In this document: positions 33,756 through 41,789 of the stretch, piece by piece
Layout of the letters: every line of letters starts with the position of its first letter
Position numbering within the stretch: the first letter of the stretch is position 1
Assembly (NCBI GenBank): GCA_035949375.1
Contig: DASZIG010000055.1
Span: 43,870-107,869 of the forward strand
Origin: Gp13-AA77 sp035949375
Lineage (GTDB): Bacteria > Acidobacteriota > Terriglobia > UBA7540
Direction: 5' to 3'
DNA: 64,000 nt
Notes under the pieces: model-generated
Seen by the model: only the letters and a program-made list of their open reading frames with translations
Told to the model about the DNA's origin: nothing
Databases searched by the model: none
Program-made: the position numbers and the translations under genes

Positions 33756-35255
33756 ATGAAGGACGTTCCTCTCAATCCGATGGACGACATGCTGCGGGCC
33801 GTCACCCGCCGGCATTTCTTCAAGCAGGCCGGTTTCGGCATCGGCTCGGCGGCTCTGACCACGCTGCTCAGCCGATACGCCTTCGCGGAAGGCGCGGAGA
33901 GCGCACCGGGTCCGGCGGAATCTGCGACGGCGGCAGCGGTGAATCCGCTCGCGCCCAAAGCGCCGATGTTCGCGCCCAAGGCGAAGAGCGTGATCTACCT
34001 CTTCATGGCCGGCGCGCCCTCGCAGGTGGATCTGCTCGACTACAAGCCCAAGTTGCAGCAGCTCGACGGCCAGGGCATTCCCGCCGAGATGACAAAGGGC
34101 GAGCGATTCGCCTTCATTCGCGGCACGCCGAAGCTCCTTGGTTCGCCCTACCAGTTCAAGCGCTGGGGGCGCTCGGGCGCGGAGATTTCCGAGCTGCTGC
34201 CCCACCTCGGCGAAGTGGCCGACGATATCGCCATCGTCCGCTCCGTGCATACCACGCAGTTCAACCACGCGCCGGCGCAGATCTTCATGAACACCGGCTT
34301 TCAGATCATCGGGCGCCCGAGCTTCGGCTCCTGGATGACATACGGGTTGGGCAGCGCGTGCGACGATCTGCCCGGCTTCGTAGTGCTGATCTCGGGCGAG
34401 AATCAGCCCGACGGCGGCAAAGCCTGCTGGGGGTCGGGCTTCCTGCCGAGCGTATATCAGGGAGTGGAGTTCCGCTCGCAGGGCGACCCGGTGCTTTTCC
34501 TCACCAACCCGGATGGCGTGAGCGAGCAGGAGCGGCGCGAATCGCTCGACGCCATCAAGAGCCTGAACGAAATGCACCTGCGCAGCGCGGGCGATCCCGA
34601 GATCACCACGCGCATCGCCTCCTACGAGATGGCCTACCGGATGCAATCGAGTGTGCCCGAGTTGACGGACATCTCGAAGGAGCCGGCGTCGATCCATGAG
34701 ATGTACGGCACCGAGCCCGGCAAAAAGTCATTCGCCAATAACTGCCTGCTGGCGCGGCGGCTCGTGGAGCGCGGCGTGCGCTTCGTGCAACTCTACCATC
34801 GCGGCTGGGATAACCACGGCACCTCGGCGCACGACGACATCGTGAACCGCCTGCCGAGCCTGTGCCGCGAGACGGACCAGGCCGCCACGGCGCTCGTGAA
34901 AGACCTGAAGCAGCGCGGCCTGCTTGAGAATACGCTGGTGGTGTGGGGCGGAGAATTCGGCCGCACCCCGATGAACGAGGCGCGGAATCGTTCCAAGTTC
35001 CTCGGACGCGACCATCATCCGCGCGCGTTCAGCATGTGGCTGGCCGGCGGGGGCATCAAACCCGGCGTCACCGTGGGCCAGACGGATGAGCTCGGATATA
35101 ACGTAGTCGACGACGCCGTCGAAGTCCACGACCTGCACGCCACCATCCTCAACCGGATGGGCATCGACCATACGCGGCTCACTTATCGTTTCCAGGGCCG
35201 TGATTTCCGCTTGACGGACATTTCCGGCGAATTGGTCCGGAAGCTGGTGGTGTAA
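33756..35255 (+). CDS. DUF1501 protein, Tat-exported
   Basis: A 499-residue protein; the ATG at 33756 (MKDVPLNPMDDMLRAVTRRH) is chosen because it places the twin-arginine signal (TRRHFFKQAGFGIGSAAL) near the N-terminus. The alkaline-phosphatase-like body is recognisable: KSVIYLFMAGAPSQVDLLDYK, VRSVHTTQFNHAPAQIF, GGKACWGSGFLPS and VVWGGEFGRTPMNEARN with HHPRAFSMWLAGGGIKPG. In related genomes DUF1501 is usually paired with DUF1549/DUF1553 cytochrome-type genes; these are absent here. Function unknown. Confidence 0.9.
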   Translation: MKDVPLNPMDDMLRAVTRRHFFKQAGFGIGSAALTTLLSRYAFAEGAESAPGPAESATAAAVNPLAPKAPMFAPKAKSVIYLFMAGAPSQVDLLDYKPKLQQLDGQGIPAEMTKGERFAFIRGTPKLLGSPYQFKRWGRSGAEISELLPHLGEVADDIAIVRSVHTTQFNHAPAQIFMNTGFQIIGRPSFGSWMTYGLGSACDDLPGFVVLISGENQPDGGKACWGSGFLPSVYQGVEFRSQGDPVLFLTNPDGVSEQERRESLDAIKSLNEMHLRSAGDPEITTRIASYEMAYRMQSSVPELTDISKEPASIHEMYGTEPGKKSFANNCLLARRLVERGVRFVQLYHRGWDNHGTSAHDDIVNRLPSLCRETDQAATALVKDLKQRGLLENTLVVWGGEFGRTPMNEARNRSKFLGRDHHPRAFSMWLAGGGIKPGVTVGQTDELGYNVVDDAVEVHDLHATILNRMGIDHTRLTYRFQGRDFRLTDISGELVRKLVV

Positions 35256-35293
35256 GGCGAGAGGCGCGCAACACGCGTTTTGGGAATGCAACC

Positions 35294-35509
35294 ATGACAA
35301 CCGAAGTAAGAATTGTTCGCGAGTGGGACGCCGATGTCTTCCACCAGCGCGTTCTGCAGCTCGAAGCGGCCGGCTACACCGCCCGGCGCGAGACTTATAC
35401 CATTACGCCCGAGATGAATCCCGACACCGGCGAAGTGACGCACCTGCACGTGATCGAATTGGTGAAGCCTGACACTGTCCAGCCGGATTCAGTCCCCGGG
35501 GCGGCTTGA
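35294..35509 (+). CDS. Hypothetical protein (71 aa)
   Basis: A 71-residue acidic protein (VREWDADVFHQRVLQLEAAG, RRETYTITPEMNPDTGEVTH) that starts 38 bp after the DUF1501 stop. It looks like a small alpha-beta fold of the kind found as short conserved hypothetical genes. No signal or membrane segment. Function unknown; the gene call rests on open frame, codon use like its neighbours and position. Confidence 0.55.
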   Translation: MTTEVRIVREWDADVFHQRVLQLEAAGYTARRETYTITPEMNPDTGEVTHLHVIELVKPDTVQPDSVPGAA

Positions 35510-35624
35510 CGTTGCGGTGCGCGCGGTGGCGCTCGCCGGACGAAAGGCTTAGGATGAAGGGCTGTGGCAGATCGGGCAGTCGGCCGCCGGCGAACTCACC
35601 GGCGCGGCGGTCGCGGAGGGAACG

Positions 35625-36080
35625 ATGAGTGAATCGCTCATCATGGTGGCGGTGCGGGACCCGGAACACGCGGACGACCTGGTGAAACTTGGCTGCCAGA
35701 TGGCCAAGGGGACGGGGGCGGAGGTGGCGGCCATCAGCGTGGTCGAGATCGCGCCGGCCCTGCCGCTCGATGCCGATGCGGAAGTCCTCGACAAATCCGG
35801 AAAGCAGGCCCTCGTGAGGGCCGCCGAGGTCGCGGCCGCCGACTGCGGCACGAAGATTCGCACCATGCTGGTGCGCGCCCGCGACGCCGGCCCGGCGCTC
35901 GTGGACGAGGCGAAGGAACACCACGCGGATGTGCTGATCGTGGGCTACCACGGCCGGCTCGGAATCGGCCAGATCCTGCTCGGCTCCTGCGTGCAGCACC
36001 TGGCCGCGCACGCGCCCTGCCGCGTGATCCTGCAGATCGATCCCGCTTCGGAGCCCGAGGCGCGGAAGGCCGCCGGCTAG
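35625..36080 (+). CDS. Universal stress protein (UspA family)
   Basis: A 151-residue single UspA domain. The C-terminal nucleotide-binding signature is seen as GYHGRLGIGQILLGSCVQHLAAHAPCRVIL, where Gly-x2-Gly-x9-Gly-Ser fits ATP-binding members. The N-terminus SLIMVAVRDPEHADDLVKLGCQMA is typical. It probably acts in stress survival through nucleotide binding; no specific partner is indicated. Confidence 0.88.
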   Translation: MSESLIMVAVRDPEHADDLVKLGCQMAKGTGAEVAAISVVEIAPALPLDADAEVLDKSGKQALVRAAEVAAADCGTKIRTMLVRARDAGPALVDEAKEHHADVLIVGYHGRLGIGQILLGSCVQHLAAHAPCRVILQIDPASEPEARKAAG

Positions 36081-36134
36081 ATTACGCGAGCCGCTTACTG
36101 ACGGGCCCGGCGCCTCCGCCGGAACCGGCGATCC

Positions 36135-36365
36135 ATGAACAGGGAGCCGCAATACTCCGTCCTCACCGCGCTCAGCGTGCTGCTCGCCGGGCTCGCGACC
36201 CTCACCGTGATCCCGCATGCCGCCTCTGACGTGGACCTCGTCGGATTCCACACCCTTTGCTCCTTTGCCCCCATCAGCTCCCTGGTTCTGCTCGGCGCCG
36301 CAGGGTTTGCGCTCGCGATGCGCAACGCCGTGTACAAGGCGCGCCCACGCAACCCGGAGAAGTAA
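36135..36365 (+). CDS. Small membrane protein (76 aa)
   Basis: A 76-residue protein with two hydrophobic helices (YSVLTALSVLLAGLATLTVI and CSFAPISSLVLLGAAGFALA) and a basic tail (RNAVYKARPRNPEK). It starts 54 bp after the universal stress gene and may be co-transcribed. No family recognised. Confidence 0.6.
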   Translation: MNREPQYSVLTALSVLLAGLATLTVIPHAASDVDLVGFHTLCSFAPISSLVLLGAAGFALAMRNAVYKARPRNPEK

Positions 36366-36415
36366 CGCCGCCTCGCGCCCGCCAGGAAGAGGTCAAGGGG
36401 CGCACAGCGCGCGCT

Positions 36416-37813
36416 TCAGGCCTTGCGCAGCGTGACCACGGTCTCGATGTGAAAGGTCTGGGGAAAAAGGTCGAACAACTCCACCTGCTCGATCGCGTAG
36501 GCGTGCTGCACGAGCGCGGCCAGATCGCGCGCCAGGGTGGGCGGATGGCAGGAAACGTACCGAATCTCGGCCGGGCCGAGAGCGGCGAGCCGACGCAGGG
36601 TCTCGCCTTCAGCGCCGGCGCGGGGCGGGTCAAGTACGACCAGATCCGGCGCGCTTTGCGCGTAGCGCCGCAGGAACCCGGCGGCGGTCGAGTGCGTGGC
36701 GCGCGCGTTGGCCGCGCCGTGGGACCGCAGATTCGCGGCAAGATCGGCGGCGGCCAGCGCGCTAGCCTCCACCGCCGCCACCTGGCCGAACGCCCGCGCC
36801 AGGGGAAGCGTGAACAAGCCTACGCCCGCGTAGAGGTCGAGCCCGAGGCCGGAAGGCGCACGGACGCCAGCCGTCACCGCCGCCACCAAGTCCGGCAGAA
36901 GAAACCTTGAGGATTGAAAAAACGACCCCGGACTGATCCGGTAGTCGAACTCGCCCACGCGATACGTCAGCGTCGCGTTGCCGAACACGCGCCACGCGGA
37001 CGGCGGGCGGCGCGAAGCGCGATTTTGCCCGCGAGCTTGCCCGCGACTTTGCCCGCGACTTGGTGCTTCCCGCGCGCCGGGCGCTTCGAAAGCCACTCCG
37101 GCGGCGCCGGGCAACAGGCTCATGCACTCGCCCGCGAGTCGCTCGAGGGCCTGCTGCTCCAAATCCGCGGCCGCGCCGAGAAAGGTCAGCACCACACGTT
37201 CGTCGCGATCGTCGGTGCGGAGTTCGACCTCGCTCCATCCGGCCAGTCTCGCGGCCCACTCCGGGCGCGACAGTTCAGCGATCACGGCATTCAGGCGCGG
37301 CGAGCTGATCGGGCACGCGTCAATGGCCACCAGATGATGCGAGTCGGCGGCGAAAAATCCCACGCCGCTCCCCGCGTTCTCCGCGTCCGTCGATTCCGCC
37401 GGGCCCGGGCGGATCTTCAGTTGCACTTGATTGCGATAATGCCAGGGCTCGGAGGCGTGGACGCCGATCTCACCCTGGCAGTCGATGTGCCCGACGCGGC
37501 GCAAGGTTTCGCGCAGAATCTCGCGCTTGATTTCGAGCTGGCGCGTGGCGTCGAGGTGCTGGTAGTGGCAGCCGCCGCAGCGTCCGAAGTAAGGGCAAGG
37601 GGCAGCCACGCGCGCCGGGCCAGGATCGAGAACCTGCAGCAGGCGCGCATAGACCATGCCCTTGGCGTCGCGCACGGATTCAACCTCGACCCGCTCGCCG
37701 GGCAACGCATAAGGCACGAGCACCGGCCGTCCGGCGTGATGGCCAAGCGCCGCGCCGCCGTAGACGAGCTTCTGCGGGACGAGTTCGAATCGATCCGGGG
37801 ACACCATCGGCAT
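36416..37813 (-). CDS. 23S rRNA (uracil-5-)-methyltransferase, RlmD/TrmA family
   Basis: A 465-residue protein: N-terminal TRAM domain (about 5-65), the [4Fe-4S] cysteine cluster CPYFGRCGGCHYQHL, and a C-terminal SAM methyltransferase with GLDLYAGVGLFTLPLARAFG, VLDPPRAGAEGETL and the catalytic-cysteine motif YVSCHPPTLARDL. It most likely methylates uracil in 23S rRNA (m5U); TrmA- or RumB-type target choice is not decidable. An Arg/Gly/Gln insert (SRGQSRGQARGQNRASRR) coded by a 12-nt tandem repeat near 37022-37063 interrupts the region before the SAM domain. Confidence 0.9.
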   Translation of the reverse strand: MPMVSPDRFELVPQKLVYGGAALGHHAGRPVLVPYALPGERVEVESVRDAKGMVYARLLQVLDPGPARVAAPCPYFGRCGGCHYQHLDATRQLEIKREILRETLRRVGHIDCQGEIGVHASEPWHYRNQVQLKIRPGPAESTDAENAGSGVGFFAADSHHLVAIDACPISSPRLNAVIAELSRPEWAARLAGWSEVELRTDDRDERVVLTFLGAAADLEQQALERLAGECMSLLPGAAGVAFEAPGAREAPSRGQSRGQARGQNRASRRPPSAWRVFGNATLTYRVGEFDYRISPGSFFQSSRFLLPDLVAAVTAGVRAPSGLGLDLYAGVGLFTLPLARAFGQVAAVEASALAAADLAANLRSHGAANARATHSTAAGFLRRYAQSAPDLVVLDPPRAGAEGETLRRLAALGPAEIRYVSCHPPTLARDLAALVQHAYAIEQVELFDLFPQTFHIETVVTLRKA

Positions 37814-37862
37814 AGGCTATGAACGCGGACGAACGACGAAGCCTTCAGCTGCTCGAAGGCGC

Positions 37863-38606
37863 CTACGGGCTGCAATAAAACAAGCTCAAGCGCGGCAGGT
37901 TGTAGTGCTCGTACAGGCTGCGCTTCAGCAATTGCCGCTCGAGCAGATCAAGCTGGGCCGCGCCCATCCTGCTGCGATACGGCGCGATGCCGCGATCAGC
38001 CGCGCTGCGCAGCGCCGCCAGGGTCTCGGCGGAACAGGCCCGGGTAGCGGCCGCCGTAAGCTTTTCCTCGAGCGCGCTCACCTGATGCTCGAGCGGCTGC
38101 AGATCCCGCGGCGCCTCTTCGATTCCCGCAGCCAGCCGGTCGAGCGCCGCCGCGATTTCCTCGAAATCCTGCCCGAGGACGCGCTCCTCCGGGCCCGGGC
38201 GCTTCACCGCCGCGGCGCGCACTGCCCCCGCGTTGCCGCGAAGATAAGCCTGGAGCTGCTCGCGGGTGAAGGGCGCGACAGGCGCCTTCGGCGACGGCCG
38301 CCGCGACGCGTCCGCCTGGCCGGCCGCCATGGAGTCTGCCGCTTCGAGCACGGCTTGCGAACAGTAAGCGAGGCCATTGACCTTGCTGAAGCGCCGCGGA
38401 CGCTTGGCGTACTTCTCAAAGGTGCGCTCGATGCCGGCCAGCACCGCGGCCAGCGGCACTCCCGCTTCCTTCCAGGATTCGATCAGGGCCCAATCGAGCG
38501 TGGAGACCAGCACCGGCGTGCCGCGGCAGCGGCGATAGCACTCCTCGATCTCGGTAAAATACGCGAAGTAGCTTTCTTCGGCGGCGGTGGTTGAGGGTGG
38601 CGGCAT
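37863..38606 (-). CDS. Conserved hypothetical protein
   Basis: A 247-residue soluble protein. The N-terminal segment (YFAYFTEIEECYRRCRGTPV, STLDWALIESWKEAGVPLAA, RTFEKYAKRPRRFSKVNGLA) looks like a conserved domain I associate with Acidobacteria, with no known function. The middle is a Pro/Ala linker; the C-terminal half is helical. It lies 50 bp upstream of the RlmD-like gene on the same strand, so they could be co-transcribed. No enzyme motif recognised. Confidence 0.75.
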   Translation of the reverse strand: MPPPSTTAAEESYFAYFTEIEECYRRCRGTPVLVSTLDWALIESWKEAGVPLAAVLAGIERTFEKYAKRPRRFSKVNGLAYCSQAVLEAADSMAAGQADASRRPSPKAPVAPFTREQLQAYLRGNAGAVRAAAVKRPGPEERVLGQDFEEIAAALDRLAAGIEEAPRDLQPLEHQVSALEEKLTAAATRACSAETLAALRSAADRGIAPYRSRMGAAQLDLLERQLLKRSLYEHYNLPRLSLFYCSP

Positions 38607-38684
38607 CGAGGCTACATAACGAGGCTATGCCAAGCCGTATCCGGCCGCATCCGGCCTTATTCGGCACTGTCCGGCCCTTTTCGG

Positions 38685-39521
38685 TTAATGCCGGGGCGCG
38701 GCGGAGGCCGGGCTGCCGGCCACCGTCTTTCGCCCCTTGCCCGGCGAGTCTTTGGCCGCCTGGTTCCTTTCGTAGATGATGCGCAGGCCCTCGAGCGTGA
38801 GCCAGGAGTCGACCGGAGGCTTGTAGCGCGACGCCGAGGCCACGAGCGGCGCCTGGCCTCCGGTGGCCACCACGCGGGTTCCGGGCCCGAGCACTCCGAA
38901 CAGCCGGTCCAGAATCCCGTCCACCAGACCCACCGCGCCGTAGAACAATCCGGACTGCATGCTGGCCACGGTATTGGTGCCGATCACTTTTTCGGGCTCG
39001 CGGATGTCCACGCGGGGCAGCCGCGCGGCGCGCGCAAACAGCGCTTCGGCGGCGATGCCGAGGCCCGGCGCGATGATGCCGCCGAGATACTCGCCCTTGT
39101 CGGAAATGGCGTCGAAGGTGATGGCCGTGCCGAAGTCCACAATGATGCAGGGCCCGCCGTACTTCTCGAAGGCCGCCACCGCGTCGGCGATGCGGTCGGC
39201 GCCGACCTCGAGCGGATTGTCATAGTGAATCGCCATGCCCGTCCGCGTCCCCGGCCCGAGAAACACCGCCTTCATCTTGAAGTATTTCTCCGCCATCTCT
39301 TCGAGCAATCCGTTGAGCGGCGGCACGACGCTCGCAACCATGATGCCGGTGATCTCCTGCGGCTGCAGGCGCTCAAGCGCGAACAGGGTTCGGATCAGAA
39401 TCCCATACTCGTCGGCTGTCTGCTCGCGATTGGTGGTCAGCCGCCAGTGTGCGCGCAGTTCAGCGCCTTCGAAGATTCCAAGGACCGTATTCGTGTTTCC
39501 GACGTCGATGACGAGAAGCAT
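38685..39521 (-). CDS. coaX: Type III pantothenate kinase
   Basis: A 278-residue CoaX. Seen: LLVIDVGNTNTVLGIFEGAE with the ATP/phosphate-binding motif, AIHYDNPLEVGADRIADAVAAFEKY, CIIVDFGTAITFDAISDKGEYLGGIIAPG and VVATGGQAPLVAS. It phosphorylates pantothenate in the first committed step of coenzyme A synthesis. A Lys/Gly-rich tail (KDSPGKGRKTVAGSPASAAP) extends the C-terminus. birA, its common neighbour, is absent. Confidence 0.96.
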   Translation of the reverse strand: MLLVIDVGNTNTVLGIFEGAELRAHWRLTTNREQTADEYGILIRTLFALERLQPQEITGIMVASVVPPLNGLLEEMAEKYFKMKAVFLGPGTRTGMAIHYDNPLEVGADRIADAVAAFEKYGGPCIIVDFGTAITFDAISDKGEYLGGIIAPGLGIAAEALFARAARLPRVDIREPEKVIGTNTVASMQSGLFYGAVGLVDGILDRLFGVLGPGTRVVATGGQAPLVASASRYKPPVDSWLTLEGLRIIYERNQAAKDSPGKGRKTVAGSPASAAPRH

Positions 39522-39524
39522 TGA

Positions 39525-39560
39525 AAACCAATTATGAACAATGAACGATGAATAATGAAC
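39525..39560. repeat. ATGAACA word repeat
   Basis: The bases between coaX and the second Gfo/Idh gene contain repeated AATGAAC/ATGAATA words in a stretch of about 30 bp, another locus-specific word like those in other gaps. Confidence 0.55.
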
Positions 39561-39599
39561 CTGCGCGACGCGCCTTGGAGTGGGGCGACGGAAGAGCCG

Positions 39600-41066
39600 C
39601 TAAACCTGCTCCGGCACCACGTACGGCGCTCGATACCCTCGGTCCCCGTCGCGCAGCAGCCGATTCGCTTCGTCATCCCCCTTGACCTGGCCCGTCTGCG
39701 GATCGATCTGCAGCGTGCGGCCGAGCCGGTAGGAGGCATTGGCCAGATGGACGAGGGCGGCCGAGAGGTACCCTTCCTCGATGGGCGCCGCCAGATCATC
39801 GGCGTTGCGGCTGCGGACGCAATCGATGAAATTCTGGTAGTGGTTTCCGCCCCCGTTGCCGCGCGGGCCCGGCTCCTGCTTGCGGCCGAGCCAGATGCGG
39901 TAGGAATCGTAGCCGTCAATGGCCAAATAACCCTGCGAACCGTAAAAGAGATTGCCGATGGTGTCGCTGCCGCCGAACATCTCCTTGTGCGCCGTCAGGC
40001 CCGCCTGCGGCACGCCCTCGCTTCCGAAGGCCGAGGTGCCGATTTCGGATTCGTGATTGGTCATCCAGTGGCGCACCTCAAATTCGAGCATCTGGCGCTT
40101 GCCGCCCCCGAGGTCGTACTCGAAGGCGCAGTTCAGCGTGTTGGGCGTTTGCTGATCGTCGTCAAACATGAAGTGGCCGCCCACCGCCGACGCCTTGGAC
40201 GGCCAGCGCAGGCCGAGGCCCCAGCGAGCGATGTCCATCTCGTGGACGCCCTGGTTGCCGATGTCGCCGTTGCCCGTATCCCAGATCCAGTGCCAGTTGT
40301 AGTGGAATCGATTCTTCGTGAAGGGCTTGAGCGGCGCCGGACCCGTCCACAGGTCGTAGTCCACCCCGGCCGGCACGGGCGACTCCGCCGCGTGCCCGAT
40401 GGTGTCGCGCCACTTGTAGCAGAGCGCGCGCGCCAGGTACACGTCGCCAATGGTGCCGTTGCGCAGATGATCGACGGCCTCGCGAATGGCGGAGGCCGAC
40501 CGGCTCTGCGTGCCGTGCTGCACGATGCGGTTGTACTTCTTCACCGCCTCCACCAGTTGCGCGCCCTCCCAGGCGTTGTGGCAGCAGGGCTTTTCGCAAT
40601 AGACATCCTTGCCGGCCTGGCAGGCCCATATGGCCATGAGCGAATGCCAATGATTGGGCGTGGCGATGGAAATGGCGTCGATGGACTTTTCGTCGAGCAG
40701 TTTGCGGACGTCCGTGTAGGTCGACGGTTGTCCGAGATTGCGCTGCGCCATGTCCGCGAGGCGCTTGTGCAGCACGTTCTGGTCGATGTCGCACAGCGCC
40801 ACGATCTCGGCCTCGGGAATCTTCGCGAACCCCTCGATGTGATCCCAGCCGCGGCCGCGCACGCCGCACACCGCCAGGCGCACGCGATCATTCGCCCCGC
40901 GCACGCGTCCCGGTCTCCCCGCCGTGGCTGAGCGGGCCGACGGGGGCGGTCCTCCCGCGGTCGCGCCTCCAAGACCGGTTCCGCCAAGCGCAAGGCCCGC
41001 CGTGGTGCCGGCGCCTGACTTCAAGAAATCGCGACGCGTCATGTGGGAATCGTCTGCCATGGCCAT
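39600..41066 (-). CDS. Tat-exported Gfo/Idh/MocA-family oxidoreductase (paralogue)
   Basis: A 488-residue protein with a twin-arginine signal (MTRRDFLKSGAGTTAGLALG); the start may be the first or a later nearby Met. Motifs: RVRLAVCGVRGRGWDHIEGFA, DVYCEKPCCHNAWEGAQLVE with the EKP catalytic Lys, and GDIGNQGVHEMDIARWGL. It is a distant paralogue of the enzyme at 26690-28039 and probably also acts on sugars in the periplasm. The CCGTTAGGT element lies upstream in the same orientation. Confidence 0.9.
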   Translation of the reverse strand: MAMADDSHMTRRDFLKSGAGTTAGLALGGTGLGGATAGGPPPSARSATAGRPGRVRGANDRVRLAVCGVRGRGWDHIEGFAKIPEAEIVALCDIDQNVLHKRLADMAQRNLGQPSTYTDVRKLLDEKSIDAISIATPNHWHSLMAIWACQAGKDVYCEKPCCHNAWEGAQLVEAVKKYNRIVQHGTQSRSASAIREAVDHLRNGTIGDVYLARALCYKWRDTIGHAAESPVPAGVDYDLWTGPAPLKPFTKNRFHYNWHWIWDTGNGDIGNQGVHEMDIARWGLGLRWPSKASAVGGHFMFDDDQQTPNTLNCAFEYDLGGGKRQMLEFEVRHWMTNHESEIGTSAFGSEGVPQAGLTAHKEMFGGSDTIGNLFYGSQGYLAIDGYDSYRIWLGRKQEPGPRGNGGGNHYQNFIDCVRSRNADDLAAPIEEGYLSAALVHLANASYRLGRTLQIDPQTGQVKGDDEANRLLRDGDRGYRAPYVVPEQV

Positions 41067-41285
41067 CTCCTTGGATCAATCGCTTGAGATTAACCGCTCG
41101 CCGGCTTTCGAGGCTCGAGGTCCGGAGCTCAGAGTCCGGGGTTCGGATTACCGGGGGTCGGAAGAGAACCGCTTAGCCCAGGGGCCGAGCTCTGGGCGCC
41201 GCGCAAGACACCCCAAAAACGGTCAAAAACCAGTCGATTTTGCCACGCCACCTGTACTTTTTGCCCCAGAAACTCGACCTAAACA

Positions 41286-41430
41286 TTTACCCGTCATTAA
41301 CCTAACGGCTTTGAAACGATAAGTGGCTTTACTTTCAATAACCTAACGGCTTTCCCGATATATGGAAAACAGAAGCGATTTGTTTTCAACAACCTAACGG
41401 CTTCGTTCGTAACATTTTTAATTTTTCGCG
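41286..41430 (-). repeat. Dispersed AT-rich element with three CCGTTAGGT iterons (copy 2)
   Basis: On the minus strand the iterons lie at 41392-41400, 41341-41349 and 41300-41308 (steps of 51 and 41 bp), with flanks closely matching the copy at 11951-12095. The downstream gene in this orientation is the second Gfo/Idh oxidoreductase, 220 bp away. The gap of about 720 bp (41067-41789) holds no gene I can support, although a 60-codon frame exists at 41386-41568. Confidence 0.82.
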
Positions 41431-41674
41431 TTTTGATGGGGCTGACGAGCGCATTACGACCACCCAGCTTGCGAGACCAAGCCGGCTGAGGTTCTCGCGA
41501 GCGCCTGGCAGCCTCTCGACCGGAAACAGCACAAACGCGCGAATGCGGGGGCTGGGCGTTTTACTCACCAGTGACCTTTATGATGGCTGGACCCGCGATT
41601 GTCAAGTGCCACGCGGCTGTAGCGCGAGTGTCCCCACCCGCGACGGGGGCGTCCCTAACCGCGATGAGGGGTGT

Positions 41675-41700
41675 CCTCGCCCGCGATGAACCGGGCGAGG
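41675..41700 (+). repeat. Hairpin upstream of the oxalate decarboxylase-like gene
   Basis: CCTCGCCCG (41675-41683) and CGGGCGAGG (41692-41700) form perfect 9-bp arms with an 8-nt loop, the last unit of a degenerate GTGTCCCCNCCCGCGATG repeat. A TATGAT box follows at 41709. It may be an operator, attenuator or word-repeat hairpin. Confidence 0.6.
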
Positions 41701-41789
41701 AATTGAGGTATGATTCGCGGGCTGAAAGACCAGATACTTGAAGAAGACGGAAGAGCGATCATTCATCGGAGTTCCGAAGGGAAGGACTC

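Noticed and set aside
41386..41568. 60-codon minus-strand frame at iteron copy 2
   Set aside because: Ends inside the repeat, no ribosome site, no family.
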